NCBI RefSeq assembly: GCF_012489685.1
Contig: NC_080043.1
Coordinates: 68,379,920-68,443,919 of the forward strand
Direction of reading: 5' to 3'
Source: Lotus japonicus
Taxonomy: Eukaryota; Streptophyta; Magnoliopsida; Fabales; Fabaceae
Length of the DNA: 64,000 nt
Part shown: positions 31,571 to 42,997 of the stretch, piece after piece
How positions within the stretch are numbered: position 1 is the stretch's first letter
Layout: each line of letters begins with the position of its first letter
Program-made: the position numbers and the translations under genes
Notes under the pieces: model-generated
What the model was told of the DNA's origin: nothing
Seen by the model: the letters and a program-made list of their open reading frames with translations, nothing else
The model's database searches: none

Positions 31571-34226
31571 TCACTCTGGACAAAAGTCCATGTTCAGATT
31601 TTTCAGAATAAAATTAAATCTATCCTCTGCTAAGGGCTTTGTAAAGATATCTGCCCATTGATGGTCAGTATCAATAAACTTCAGAAGAAGTACGCCCTTC
31701 TGTACATAATCTCTAATAAAGTGATACTTTACCTCAATGTGCTTTGCCCTTGAATGCAAGATAGGATTCTTACTCAATGAGATTGCAACAGTGTTATCAC
31801 AATAAATTGGGATATTGCTCTCAAGGATCTGATAATCCTCCAGCTGATGTTTCATCCAGAGCATCTGAGTGCTGCATATTGCTGCTGAGATATATTCTGC
31901 CTCTGCAGTTGATAGTGCAATGGTTGATTGCCTCTTGCTTGCCCATGAGACTAGATTGCTTCCCAGAAATTGACAATTTCCAGAAGTACTTTTTCTCTCT
32001 GTTCTATCTCCAGCATAATCAGCATCACAATAACCTGAAAGCTTATACTCTGATGTTTTCTTATACATCAAGCCAAGGTTAGTGGTGCCTTTCAGATACC
32101 TTAGGATCCTCTTAACAGCAGTTAAGTGGGTTTCCCTTGGATCTGATTGGAAACGAGCACATAAATGAACACTAAATAGTATGTCTAGCCTAGATGCAGT
32201 TAAGTATAGAAGTGAACCTATCATGCCACGATAGAGCTTCTGACATACTTTACCACTTTTATCTTCTTTCTCCAGAATGCATGTAGGATGCATTGGAGTC
32301 TTGGCCACTGTAGATTCCAGCATATTGAACTTCTTCAGAAGTTCTTTAGTGTACTTGCTCTGATGGATATATGTTCCTTCTGGTGTTTGATCAACTTGTA
32401 TTCCCAGAAAGTACTTTAATTCTCCCATCATACTCATCTCAAATTCAGCCTGCATTATCTCAGAAAATTCTTTGCATAGAGATTGATTAGCAGAACCAAA
32501 TATAATATCATCAACATAAATTTGCACAATTAAGATATCATCTTTATAAGTCTTGCAAAAAAGAGTTGTATCTACTTTACCCCTTACAAACTCATTCTCC
32601 AGAAGGAATGAGCTGAGTCTCTCATACCATGCTCTGGGAGCTTGCTTCAGACCATAGAGTGACTTCTTCAATTTGAACACATGGTCTGGCTTCTTCTCAT
32701 CTTCAAAACCTGGGGGTTGATGAACATAGACTTCCTCTGAAATATAACCATTTAGGAAGGCACTCTTCACGTCCATCTGATGTAGAACTATGTCGTGATT
32801 CACTGAGAAAGAGATCAACAGTCTGATTGCCTCTAGTCTTGCTACTGGAGCAAATGTTTCAGTGTAGTCTATTCCTTCCTGCTGGCTGTAGCCTTGAGCA
32901 ACTAGCCTTGCCTTGTTTCTGACTACATCTCCTTTCTCATTCAGCTTGTTTCTGAATACCCATTTTGTTCCAATTACATGGACACTCTCAGGCTTCTTCA
33001 CTAAGCTCCAAACATCGTTCTTGGAGAATTGATTCAATTCTTCTTCCATGGCCAGAATCCAATCCTTGTCCTGAAGAGCTTCATCTATGGACTTGGGTTC
33101 AATTAAGGACACCAATCCTTTCAGACTGAGCAAGGTCTCTTCAGAGGGTCTGAAGGCTGATCTGGTTCTGACTGGTTCGTCTTTGTTGCCCAGAATCAAT
33201 TCCTTAGGGTGAGCTGCAGTGATTCTGCTCTTCTTCAGAGTTTGTGAGTCAGAGGGACCAGCTTCTTCCTCTGGTTCATCTTCCTCTGGCTCCGCTTCCT
33301 CTGGAGCTTTGCCTTTGTCAGAAACATTAATGCTTAAATCTGCAAACTTCTCAACTAGCTTTGACTGGTCAGAGTCAAGCTTATCGTCAAATCTAACATG
33401 AATAGATTCTTCAATAGTCTTAGCATCAGTATTATAAAATCTAAAACCTTTAGATCTCTCAGAATAACCAAGTAATAGACATTTAGAAGATTTAGCATCA
33501 AATTTATGCAATCTATCCTTAGTATTGAGAACATAACAAACACAACCAAAAGGATGAAAATAAGAAATGTTGGGTTTTATGTTCTTCCACAATTCATAGG
33601 GAGTCTTATTCAGAATTGGTCTCACAGAGATTCTGTTCTGAATGTAACATGCTGTATTTACTACCTCTGCCCAAAAGTGCTTAGCCATGCCAGTTTCTTG
33701 GAGCATGGTTCTAGCCATCTCCTGAAGAGTTCTGTTCTTCCTCTCAACAACACCATTTTGTTGAGGAGTTCTGGGACAAGAGAAATCATGTGCAATTCCA
33801 TAGGAATCAAACAGACTCTCAAACTTGTCATTCTCAAACTCTCCACCATGGTCACTTCTGACACGCACAATCCTACAAGCCTTCTCGTTTTGCACTTGGG
33901 CAATGAAGGTAGAGAACACAGCATGAGACTCATCCTTGCGGGTTAGAAACTTTACCCATGTCCAGCGGCTATAGTCATCAACGATAACCATCCCATATCT
34001 CTTGCCACCTATAGACTCAGTTTTTACTGGTCCAAAAAGGTCGATATGCAGAAGTTCCAACGGCCTTGAGGTTGAGACAACATTCTTTGCCTTGAAAGGG
34101 ACTTTTGTGAATTTGCCTTTCTGACATGCTTCACAAAGAGCGTCTGAAGCGAACTTCAGATTGGGTAAGCCCCTGACAAGGTTTAGCTTGCTCAGCTGAG
34201 AAATCTTTCTCATACTGGCATGCCCT
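31571..34226 (-). pseudogene. pol: Copia pol, C-terminal 880 codons, copy C
   Basis: It is open from the HHCC finger (GHASMRK...) through the integrase core, RT (YVDD) and RNase H to the normal stop at 31571. The 5' end is cut by the insertion of copy D at the codons for RLGH, so the N-terminal protease part is separated and mostly missing; a short upstream piece survives at 41017-41200. Of all copies this is the longest uninterrupted IN-RT-RNaseH frame in the window, but it has lost its start, gag and protease. Confidence 0.9.
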
Positions 34227-35438
34227 TGTAAGATCAAGTTTTGATCTAGTAGTACAACTCTATGTTTTGATGATTACAAGTTAACCTTTTGATATGAACA
34301 ATTGTGGTACTCTAACGTGTTTTTCTGAGTGTGCTATTTACAGGCTCTGACCTCTATTCAATCTCACACAAATCAGAAGCACTGTGCTTAAAGAATGACC
34401 CAAGCAACGCTTTCGCATTCACCATGTTCAGTATGAACAGTGGAAAAGCTTCAGAAGTTCTGAAGTTATACAAACTCTGATGTGGACTCAGTCACTAGAA
34501 GCTCTGAAGATCCAGAAAGTCTGATAACCAAGAAACACTGAAGGCTCAGATGTTCTGATGGTGTAGAAGACTCTGAAGATACAGAAGCTGAATAGTGGAA
34601 ACTCTGAAGTCCAGAAGCAAGAAACTCTGAAGGCCATGTTCTTCCCTCTGAGTTCAGAATCAGAAGATACAATGGTCAGAGGATCTGTGCTTTCCCTCTG
34701 ACTCTGATCAACCGGCTTCACAAGTTCCAATATGAAGCATTCCCCTGATCAGAAGTCTCCTAGGTTTAAAGGTCGGGTCGCTATCCAAGTACAAAAGCAA
34801 CTGTACCTTCCTGACGACCTACCTAACGTTCTCAGCCACAGCAGAAGCTGGATTTTCCAGAACTGCCCTCCAACGGTAGCATTTCCCATGCATCGCTCAA
34901 CCCTAATCCTTGGAGTATATAAAGAGGCTGAACACTGAAAGAAACGGCTAGAAGAAGCATTCACATACGCGCAAGACATATTCAAAATCTTCTAAGTTTT
35001 CTTTCATCTGAAATTCATTGAGTTTACTATTAGCTTTTTAGAAGCAAATCTCTTGTAAACAATTCTTTGATAAACAGTTTGTTTAGTTCCTTTAGGAGAT
35101 CAAGGTTGATCGGATCCTAGAGAAGACTAAGAGAGTGAATCTTAGTGTGAGCTAAGTCAGTGTAATTGTTAGTCACTTGTAGGTTTCAAGTGCAGTTGTA
35201 ACTCTTACCTGATTAGTGGATTGCCTTCATTCTAAGAAGGAAGAAATCACCTTAACGGGTGGACTGGAGTAGCTTGAGTGATTTATCAAGTGAACCAGGA
35301 TAAAATCCTTGTGTGCTTTTCTATCTCTTATCTTTAGCACTTAAGTTCTCAAAAGATTTGTCAAAATCTTTAAGGTGGAAGTTTTATACTGAAAACGTTA
35401 TTCAAACCCCCCCCTTTCTACCGTTTTTCATACCTTCA
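34227..35438 (+). repeat. 5' LTR of copy D (1212 bp)
   Basis: TGTAAGATCAAG...CATACCTTCA, shorter than the B LTR because it lacks the duplicated block. The TATA region GTATATAAAG lies near 34914. The poly-C run near its end has eight C. Confidence 0.95.
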
Positions 35439-35440
35439 AT

Positions 35441-35452
35441 TGGTATCAGAGC
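35441..35452 (+). other. Primer binding site, copy D
   Basis: TGGTATCAGAGC two bases after the LTR end. Confidence 0.95.
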
Positions 35453-35510
35453 GCAAGTTCTGATTACCACACCTAACAGTGTTCAGTGATCCGGGCCGGT
35501 GTGAAAAACA

Positions 35511-37422
35511 ATGGCTGCCACCACCAGTGAAACTCAAAGAGATGGTTACAATGCAAAGCCTCCTATGTTCGACGGTCAAAGGTTCGAATATTGGAAAGAT
35601 AGACTGGAAAGTTTCTTTCTGGGTTTCGATGCAGATCTCTGGGATATTATTGTGGATGGCTACGAGCGTCCAGTTGATGCAGATGGCAAGAAGATCCCAA
35701 GGTCAGAGATGACTGCAGATCAAAAGAAGCTGTACTCACAACATCACAAAGCAAGAGCAATTCTTCTAAGTGCTATTTCCTATGAAGAGTACCAGAAGAT
35801 TACAGATCGTGAGTTTGCGAAAGGCATTTTCGAATCTCTGAAGATGTCTCATGAAGGAAACAAGAAAGTCAAAGAATCAAAGGCATTGTCTTTGATCCAA
35901 AAGTATGAATCCTTCATCATGGAGCCAAATGAGTCCATTGAATAAATGTTCTCCAGATTTCAGTTGCTAGTAGCTGGCATACGACCTCTCAACAAGAGCT
36001 ACACAACAAAAGATCATGTCATAAGGGTCATCAGGTGTCTTCCTGAAAGTTGGATGCCTTTAGTGACTTCAATAGAGCTCACGAGAGACGTTGAGAATAT
36101 GAGTTTAGAAGAACTCATCAGCATTTTGAAATGCCATGAGCTGAAGCGCTCAGAGATGCAAGATCTGAGGAAAAAGTCCATAGCCTTGAAATCCAAATCT
36201 GAAAAGGCTAAGGTTGAGAAGTCAAAAGCTCTTCAAGCTGAAGAAGAGGAATCTGAAGAAGCATCAGAAGATTCTGATGAAGATGAGCTGACTCTGATCT
36301 CCAAGAGACTCAACCGAATCTGGAAGCACAGGCAGAGCAAGTACAAAGGCTCTGGAAAGGCAAAAGGAAAGTCTGAATCCTCAGGCCAGAAGAAGTCCTC
36401 AATTAAGGAAGTCACATGCTTCGAGTGCAAAGAATCAGGGCACTACAAAAGTGACTGTCCAAGATTGAAGAAGGACAAGAAGCCAAAGAAGCACTTCAAG
36501 ACGAAGAAGAGTCTGATGGTGACATTTGATGAATCAGAGTCAGAGGATGTTGACTCTGATGGTGAAGTCCAAGGACTCATGGCTATTGTCAAAGACAAGG
36601 AAGCAGAGTCAAAAGGGAGCTGTTGACTCTGACTCAGAATCAGAAGGAGATCCTAACTCAGACGATGAAAATGAGGTATTCGCTTCTTTCTCTACCTCTG
36701 AACTGAAACATGCATTGTCTGATATTATGGATAAGTATAACTCCTTATTGTCTAAGCATAAGAAGCTGAAAAAGAACTTATCTGCTGTTTCCGAGACTCC
36801 TTCTGAACATGAGAAAATTATTTCTGATTTGAAAAATGATAATCATGCCTTGATCAATTCTAACTCTGTGCTTAAGAACCAGATTGCTAAGTTTGAAGAA
36901 ATTGTTGCCTGTGATGCCTCTGATTGTAGAAATGAATCTAAGTATGAAAAGTCTTTTCAAAGATTCCTAGCTAAAAGCGTGGATAGAAGCTTAATGGCTT
37001 CAATGATCTATGGCGTAAGCAGAAATGGAATGCATGGCATTGGCTATTCTAAACCAATTAGAAATGAGCCCTCTGTGTCTAAAGCTAAATCCTTGTATGA
37101 ATGCTTTGTTCCCTCTGGTACCATATTGCCTGATCCTGTACCTGCTAAAGTTGCTAAAAACCCTCTTAAAAAGGGATCTTTCTCTATGACTAAATATCAT
37201 GCAAATATTCCTTTAAAATATCATGTTGAGACACCCAAGGTGATCAGAACCTCTGGGGTAACTAACAAGAGAGGACCCAGAAAGTGGGTACCCAAGGACA
37301 AGATTATCTATGTTGCAGATATCCTTGACAGCTCCACTGAAACACCAATCATGGTATCTGGACAGTGGATGCTCGCATCACATGACGGGAGAAAGGCGTA
37401 TGTTCCGAGAGCTGAAACTTAA
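35511..37422 (+). pseudogene. gag: Copia gag with a stop and a frameshift, copy D
   Basis: The same ATG and product as in A and B. A TAA at 35943-35945 replaces GAA at residue 145. One extra G in AAAAGGGAGC (about 36611-36618) shifts the frame after the knuckle, and coding continues in the next frame to the usual VPRAET end at 37422. Total length is 1912 nt, exactly one more than A and B. The CCHC knuckle itself is intact (about 36415-36460). Confidence 0.9.
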
Positions 37423-39395
37423 GCCTGGAGGCGAAGTTGGCTTTGGAGGATAGATTGCATAAATTTGATGCTAAGTCTTCTAAGTGTCTATTACTCGGTT
37501 ACTCTGAGAGATCTAAAGGTTTTAGATTTTATAATACTGATGCTAAGACTATTGAAGAATCTATTCATGTTAGATTTGACGATAAGCTTGACTCTGACCA
37601 GTCAAAGCTAGTTGAAAAGTTTGCAGATTTAAGCATTAATGTTTCTGACAAAGGCAAAGCTCCAGAGGAAGTTGAGCCAGAGGAAGATGAACCAGAGGAA
37701 GAAGCTGGTCCCTCTAACTCACAAACTCTGAAAAAGAGCAGAATCACTGCAGCTCACCCTAAGGAATTGATTCTGGGCAACAAAGACGAACCAGTCAGAA
37801 CCAGATCTGCCTTCAGACCCTCTGAAGAGACCTTGCTCAGTCTGAAAGGATTGGTGTCCTTAATTGAACCCAAGTCCATAGATGAAGCTCTTCAGGACAA
37901 GGATTGGATTCTGGCCATGGAAGAAGAATTGAATCAATTCTCCAAGAACGATGTTTGGAGCTTAGTGAAGAAGCCTGAGAATGTCCATGTTATTGGAACG
38001 AAATGGGTATTCAGAAACAAGCTGAATGAGAAAGGAGATGTAGTCAGAAACAAGGCAAGGCTAGTTGCTCAAGGCTACAGCCAGCAGGAAGGAATAGACT
38101 ACACTGAAACATTTGCTCCAGTAGCAAGACTAGAGGCAATCAGACTGTTGATCTCTTTCTCAGTGAATCACGACATAGTTCTACATCAGATGGACGTGAA
38201 GAGTGCCTTCCTAAATGGTTATATTTCAGAGGAAGTCTATGTTCATCAACCCCCAGGTTTTGAAGATGAGAAGAAGCCAGACCATGTGTTCAAATTGAAG
38301 AAGTCACTCTATGGTCTGAAGCAAGCTCCCAGAGCATGGTATGAGAGACTCAGCTCATTCCTTCTGGAGAATGAGTTTGTAAGGGGTAAAGTAGATACAA
38401 CTCTTTTTTGCAAGACTTATAAAGATGATATCTTAATTGTGCAAATTTATGTTGATGATATTATATTTGGTTCTGCTAATCAATCTCTATGCAAAGAATT
38501 TTCTGAGATAATGCAGGCTGAATTTGAGATGAGTATGATGGGAGAATTAAAGTACTTTCTGGGAATACAAGTTGATCAAACACCAGAAGGAACATATATC
38601 CATCAGAGCAAGTACACTAAAGAACTTCTGAAGAAGTTCAATATGCTGGAATCTACAGTGGCCAAGACTCCAATGCATCCTACATGCATTCTGGAGTAAG
38701 AAGATAAAAGTGGTAAAGTATGTCAGAAGCTCTATCGTGGCATGATAGGTTCTCTTCTATACTTAACTGCATCTAGGCCAGACATACTATTTAGTGTTCA
38801 CTTATGTGCTCGCTTCCAATCAGATCCAAGGGAAACCCACTTAACTGCTGTTAAGAGGATCCTAAGGTATTTGAAAGGCACCACTAACCTTGGCTTGATG
38901 TATAAGAAAACATCAGAGTATAAGCTTTCAGGTTACTGTGATGCTGATTATGCTGGAGATAGAACAGAGAGAAAAAGTACTTCCGGAAATTGTCAATTTC
39001 TGGGAAGCAATCTAGTCTCATGGGCAAGCAAGAGGCAATCAACCATTGCACTATCAACTGCAGAGGCAGAATATATCTCAGCAGCAATATGCAGCACTCA
39101 GATGCTCTGGATGAAACATCAGCTGGAGGATTATCAGATCCTTGAGAGCAATATCCCAATCTATTGTGATAACACTGCTGCAATCTCATTGAGTAAGAAT
39201 CCTATCTTGCATTCAAGGGCAAAGCACATTGAGGTAAAGTATCACTTTATTAGAGATTATGTACAGAAGGGCGTACTTCTTCTGAAGTTTGTTGATACTG
39301 ATCATCAATGGGCAGATATCTTTACAAAGCCCTTAGCAGAGGATAGATTTAATTTTATTCTGAAAAATCTAAACATGGACTTTTGTCCAGAGTGA
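37310..39395 (+). pseudogene. pol: Copia pol lacking integrase, copy D
   Basis: The protease start with the DSGCS motif is present. About 1019 bp (relative to copy B 20591-21609) is then missing, with a short GGA microhomology at the junction near 37448-37450. The lost part holds the rest of protease, the HHCC finger and the whole integrase catalytic core. The junction also breaks the frame. From 37437 the frame runs through the integrase tail, RT (YVDD intact) and RNase H, with a TAA at 38697-38699 in place of AAA, to the normal stop at 39395. A non-autonomous copy. Confidence 0.9.
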
Positions 39396-39875
39396 AGATG
39401 GATCAGAACCTCTGACTATGATACTTCTTGATCAGAAGATGTCTAGTCCAGAAGGTAACTCAATCAGAGTGTGTGTACCCACTGGTACTGACTCTGAAGC
39501 TGAGACAGCAACACGTGTGTCAGTTTTTCTGATGCATAGTTCCTTGTGCCCGTGTGACAGTCTGTTATGATTGCGTGTAGATATGCTTCTCTCCTGTGTG
39601 TGATTTGTGTATTTTACTGTTACTATCTATCTTTAATTTTCAACCGTTGATCTTAAAGTGCTTTTTGAATCAACAACGGTTATTTGTCAAAACCCACTAT
39701 ACACACACGATCTCTTTCACTTCCGGTTTTTACTCTCGCTCTCTCTGTTTTTTCGAAACCGCCCATTCTCGATTTCTCTCTCGATCTCTCTTCATCTTTC
39801 AACCTTCATCTTCTACCTCAAACCTTCAACCACTTCAAAAATGGTGAGACAAACCAGAAGAGCTACTGCAGATAG
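39396..39875 (+). pseudogene. Spacer and stub of the envelope-position ORF, copy D
   Basis: The spacer with its AACCGTTG/CAACGGTT inverted repeat is kept. The ORF starts at 39841 with the family start (MVRQTRRATAD). After about 33 bases the sequence jumps to position 59 of the LTR. One extra A before the ATG puts the upstream leader out of frame, which supports the inner ATG as the true start in all copies. Confidence 0.82.
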
Positions 39876-41016
39876 CCTTTTGATATGAACAATTGTGGTA
39901 CTCTAACGTGTTTTTCTGAGTGTGCTATTTACAGGCTCTGACCTCTATTCAATCTCACACAAATCAGAAGCACTGTGCTTAAAGAGTGACCCAAGCAACG
40001 CTTTCGCATTCACCATGTTCAGTATGAACAGTGGAAAAGCTTCAGAAGTTCTGAAGTTATACAAACTCTGATGTGGACTCAGTCACTAGAAGCTCTGAAG
40101 ATCCAGAAAGTCTGAAAGGCTCAGATGTTCTGATGGTGTAGAAGACTCTGAAGATACAGAAGCTGAATAGTGGAAACTCTGAAGTCCAGAAGCAAGAAAC
40201 TCTGAAGGCCATGTTCTTCCCTCTGAGTTCAGAATCAGAAGATACAATGGTCAGAGGATCTGTGCTTTCCCTCTGACTCTGATCAACCGGCTTCACAAGT
40301 TCCAATATGAAGCATTCCCCTGATCAGAAGTCTCCTAGGTTTAAAGGTCGCGTCGCTATCCAAGTACAAAAGCAACTGTACCTTCCTGACGACCTACCTA
40401 ACGTTCTCAGCCACAGCAGAAGCTGGATTTTCCAGAACTGCCCTCCAACGGTAGCATTTCCCATGCATCGCTCAACCCTAATCCTTGGAGTATATAAAGA
40501 GGCTGAAGACTGAAAGAAACGGCTAGAAGAAGCATTCACATACGCGCAAGACATATTCAAAATCTTCTAAGTTTTCTTTCATCTGAAATTCATTGAGTTT
40601 ACTATTAGCTTTTTAGAAGCAAATCTCTTGTAAACAATTCTTTGATAAACAGTTTGTTTAGTTCCTTTAGGAGATCAAGGTTGATCGGATCCTAGAGAAG
40701 ACTAAGAGAGTGAATCTTAGTGTGAGCTAAGTCAGTGTAATTGTTAGTCACTTGTAGGTTTCAAGTGCAGTTGTAACTCTTACCTGATTAGTGGATTGCC
40801 TTCATTCTAAGAAGGAAGAAATCACCTTAACGGGTGGACTGGAGTAGCTTGAGTGATTTATCAAGTGAACCAGGATAAAATCCTTGTGTGCTTTTCTATC
40901 TCTTATCTTTAGCACTTAAGTTCTCAAAAGATTTGTCAAAATCTTTAAGGTGGAAGTTTTATACTGAAAACGTTATTCAAACCCCCCCCCCCTTTCTACC
41001 GTTTTTCATACCTTCA
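39876..41016 (+). repeat. 3' LTR of copy D, first 58 bp missing
   Basis: It begins at CCTTTTGATATG (LTR position 59) and ends CATACCTTCA at 41016, followed by the duplication GCCCT. It also lacks about 17 bp (near 40117) present in the 5' LTR. Its poly-C run has 11 C, against 8 in the 5' LTR; the LTR at 41375 also has 11. Confidence 0.92.
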
Positions 41017-41200
41017 GCCCTAACCGTCTATGCCATACCCACTGCTCTTCATTAACAGACAGAAGGCACTTCACATTCTGAGCCTCCAACTCAGATAATC
41101 TGATCTTATAAATGTTGTTCTTCCTCTTGCTGTTAAACAGAACAGAGCCATCGATTTGACTTACAGCCCGGCAGGACTTTTGATTGAATATAACATCATA
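41017..41200 (-). pseudogene. pol: Upstream pol fragment of copy C
   Basis: It begins with the second copy of the GCCCT duplication. On minus it encodes the stretch before the integrase finger (from [10 protein letters not shown] to WVWHRRLG), continuing the frame that resumes at 34226 across inserted copy D. It ends abruptly at 41200 where the inverted duplication begins. Confidence 0.88.
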
Positions 41201-41374
41201 AATCGATGGCTCTGTTCTGCCGGGCTGTAAGTCAAATCGATGGCTCTGTTCTGTTTAACAGCAAGAGGAAGAACAACATTTATAAGATCAGATTATCTGA
41301 GTTGGAGGCTCAGAATGTGAAGTGCCTTCTGTCTGTTAATGAAGAGCAGTGGGTATGGCATAGACGGTTAGGGC
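41201..41374 (+). pseudogene. pol: Inverted duplicate of the pol fragment
   Basis: A reverse copy of 41017-41171, preceded by a 19-base extra inverted copy (41201-41219). It ends ...TTAGGGC against the LTR at 41375, the mirror image of the D LTR/GCCCT junction at 41016/41017. It therefore includes the duplication formed when D inserted, which dates the inversion event after that insertion. Confidence 0.88.
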
Positions 41375-42584
41375 TGAAGGTATGAAAAACGGTAGAAAGG
41401 GGGGGGGGGTTTGAATAACGTTTTCAGTATAAAACTTCCACCTTAAAGATTTTGACAAATCTTTTGAGAACTTAAGTGCTAAAGATAAGAGATAGAAAAG
41501 CACACAAGGATTTTATCCTGGTTCACTTGATAAATCACTCAAGCTACTCCAGTCCACCCGTTAAGGTGATTTCTTCCTTCTTAGAATGAAGGCAATCCAC
41601 TAATCAGGTAAGAGTTACAACTGCACTTGAAACCTACAAGTGACTAACAATTACACTGACTTAGCTCACACTAAGATTCACTCTCTTAGTCTTCTCTAGG
41701 ATCCGATCAACCTTGATCTCCTAAAGGAACTAAACAAACTGTTTATCAAAGAATTGTTTACAAGAGATTTGCTTCTAAAAAGCTAATAGTAAACTCAATG
41801 AATTTCAGATGAAAGAAAGCTTAGAAGAATTTGATTTGTCTTGCGCGTATGTGAATGCTACTAGCCGCTTCTTTCAGTCTTCAGCCTCTTTATATACTCC
41901 AAGGATTAGGGTTGAGCGTTGCATGGGAAATGCTACCGTTGGAGGGCAGTTCTGGAAAATCCAGCTTCTGCTGTGGCTGAGAACGTTAGGTAGGTCGTCA
42001 GGAAGGTACAGTTGCTTTTGTACTTGGATAGCGACGCGACCTTTAAACCTAGGAGACTTCTGATCAGGAGAAAGCTTCATGTTGGAACTTGTGAAGCCGG
42101 TTGATCAGAGTCAGAGGGAAAGCCCAGATCCTCTGACCATTGTTTCTTCTGATTCTGAACTCAGAGGGAAGTACATGGTCTTCAGAGTATCTTGCTTCTG
42201 GACATCAGAATTTCACTAATCAGCTTCTGGATCTTCAGAGTCTTCTACACCATCAGAATATCTGAGCCTTCAGTGTTTCTTGGTTATCAGACTTTCTGGA
42301 TCTTCAGAACTTCTAGTGACTGAGTCCACATCAGAGTTTGTATAACTTCAGAACTTCTGAAGCTTTTCCACTGTTCATACTGAACATGGTGAATGCGAAA
42401 GCGTTGCTTGGGTCGCTCTTTATACACAGTGCTTCTGATTTGTGTGAGATTGAGTTAAGGTCAGAGCCTGTAAATAGCACACTCAGAAAAACACGTTAGA
42501 GTACCACAATTGTTCATATCAAAAGGTTAACTTGTAATCATCAAAACATAGAGTTGTACTACTAGATCAAAACTTGATCTTACA
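41375..42584 (-). repeat. LTR E, minus orientation, probable 5' LTR of copy C
   Basis: A complete LTR of 1210 bp: end (TGAAGGTATG on plus) at 41375 and start (CTTACA) at 42584. It is directly followed by gypsy gag sequence (GTTCT...). The first 440 bp match the D 3' LTR including 11 G. From about 41819 on it diverges from D and looks closer to the truncated A LTR, so it is a mosaic. It carries the first 58 LTR bases that the D 3' LTR lacks, so it is not merely a copy of D. No primer site follows its inner end. Confidence 0.85.
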
Positions 42585-42997
42585 GTTCTGGAGATCGGAC
42601 TTTGAACAGGGAGATGACCTGTTTCAGATGTGGGAAGCCAGGGCACTATGCTAATACTTGTCCTGACACGAGGCCCAAATGCTACAATTGTAACAAAATG
42701 GGGCATGATGCCGGTCAGTGCAGAGCACCCAAGACGGAGCCAACCGTGAACACTACTCGTGGAAAGCGTTCTGCGGCTACAGCAAGAGTTTACACCATGG
42801 ACGGTGAGAGAGCTGAGGGGTTTGTCACAGGAGAGCGCAAGAACGATGGTAACCTTCTAACCATTCTTTCTCATTCTAGTATAATATGTTTCATTACTCT
42901 CGTAGCGTGTGCAAACACGCCTAACTTGCCTATATTGTTGAACTTTGACCTTATAGTTATTACGCCTATTAATACCTTATTTGACCGTAGCTCGTAA
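42585..42997 (+). pseudogene. gag: Gypsy gag C-terminus with two zinc knuckles, running into decayed protease (element H)
   Basis: Two CCHC knuckles (CX2CX4HX4C) are clear, beginning CFRCGKPGH and CYNCNKMGH, followed by a basic Thr/Arg linker ending ARVYTMDGERAEG. After about 42845 the reading resembles a damaged gypsy protease segment (ACANTPNLPILLNFDLIV), with the active-site part unrecognisable. The start shown by frame alone (TTG at 42602) is not a real start; the gene began on the far side of the inversion and the middle is missing. Confidence 0.82.

Larger units (their letters stand above)
29254..34226 (-). mobile_element. Sirevirus copy C, main surviving part
   Basis: Read on minus: pol from the integrase finger to its stop, the spacer, and the envelope-position ORF, which is cut at 29254 by the end of the B LTR. 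Its pol is interrupted at 34226/34227 by copy D with a 5-bp duplication (GCCCT at 34222-34226 and 41017-41021). Upstream pol resumes at 41017-41200. Gag, protease and primer site of this copy are absent. The LTR at 41375-42584 has the right orientation and position to be its 5' LTR. Confidence 0.88.
34227..41016 (+). mobile_element. Sirevirus copy D, internally deleted, nested in copy C
   Basis: A 6.79-kb element with a clean 5-bp target duplication (GCCCT) in the pol of copy C. It keeps the 5' LTR, primer site and gag, then has an approximately 1.02-kb deletion of protease end and integrase, then RT and RNase H. Next comes a deletion from codon 11 of the envelope ORF through the opposite-strand ORF, polypurine tracts and first 58 bp of the 3' LTR. 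Intact target duplications show that it inserted as one element. The second deletion removes the PPT and LTR start, so it arose after insertion. Confidence 0.93.
40573..41818. repeat. Large palindrome: D 3' LTR end plus pol fragment, inverted
   Basis: Left arm about 40573-41171 and right arm 41220-41818 are near-perfect reverse complements. Each arm is about 440 bp of LTR end plus 155 bp of pol (41017-41171 against 41220-41374). The centre (41172-41219) is not a simple loop: 41201-41219 is itself a reverse copy of 41138-41156, so the strand folded back twice. Both arms share an 11-base poly-C/poly-G run, seen in no other LTR here. The pattern is that of a template-switch inverted duplication. 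Confidence 0.88.

Noticed and set aside
42602..42604. TTG as start of a zinc-knuckle protein
   Set aside because: It is an internal part of a gag gene cut by rearrangement; the start is an artefact of frame prediction.
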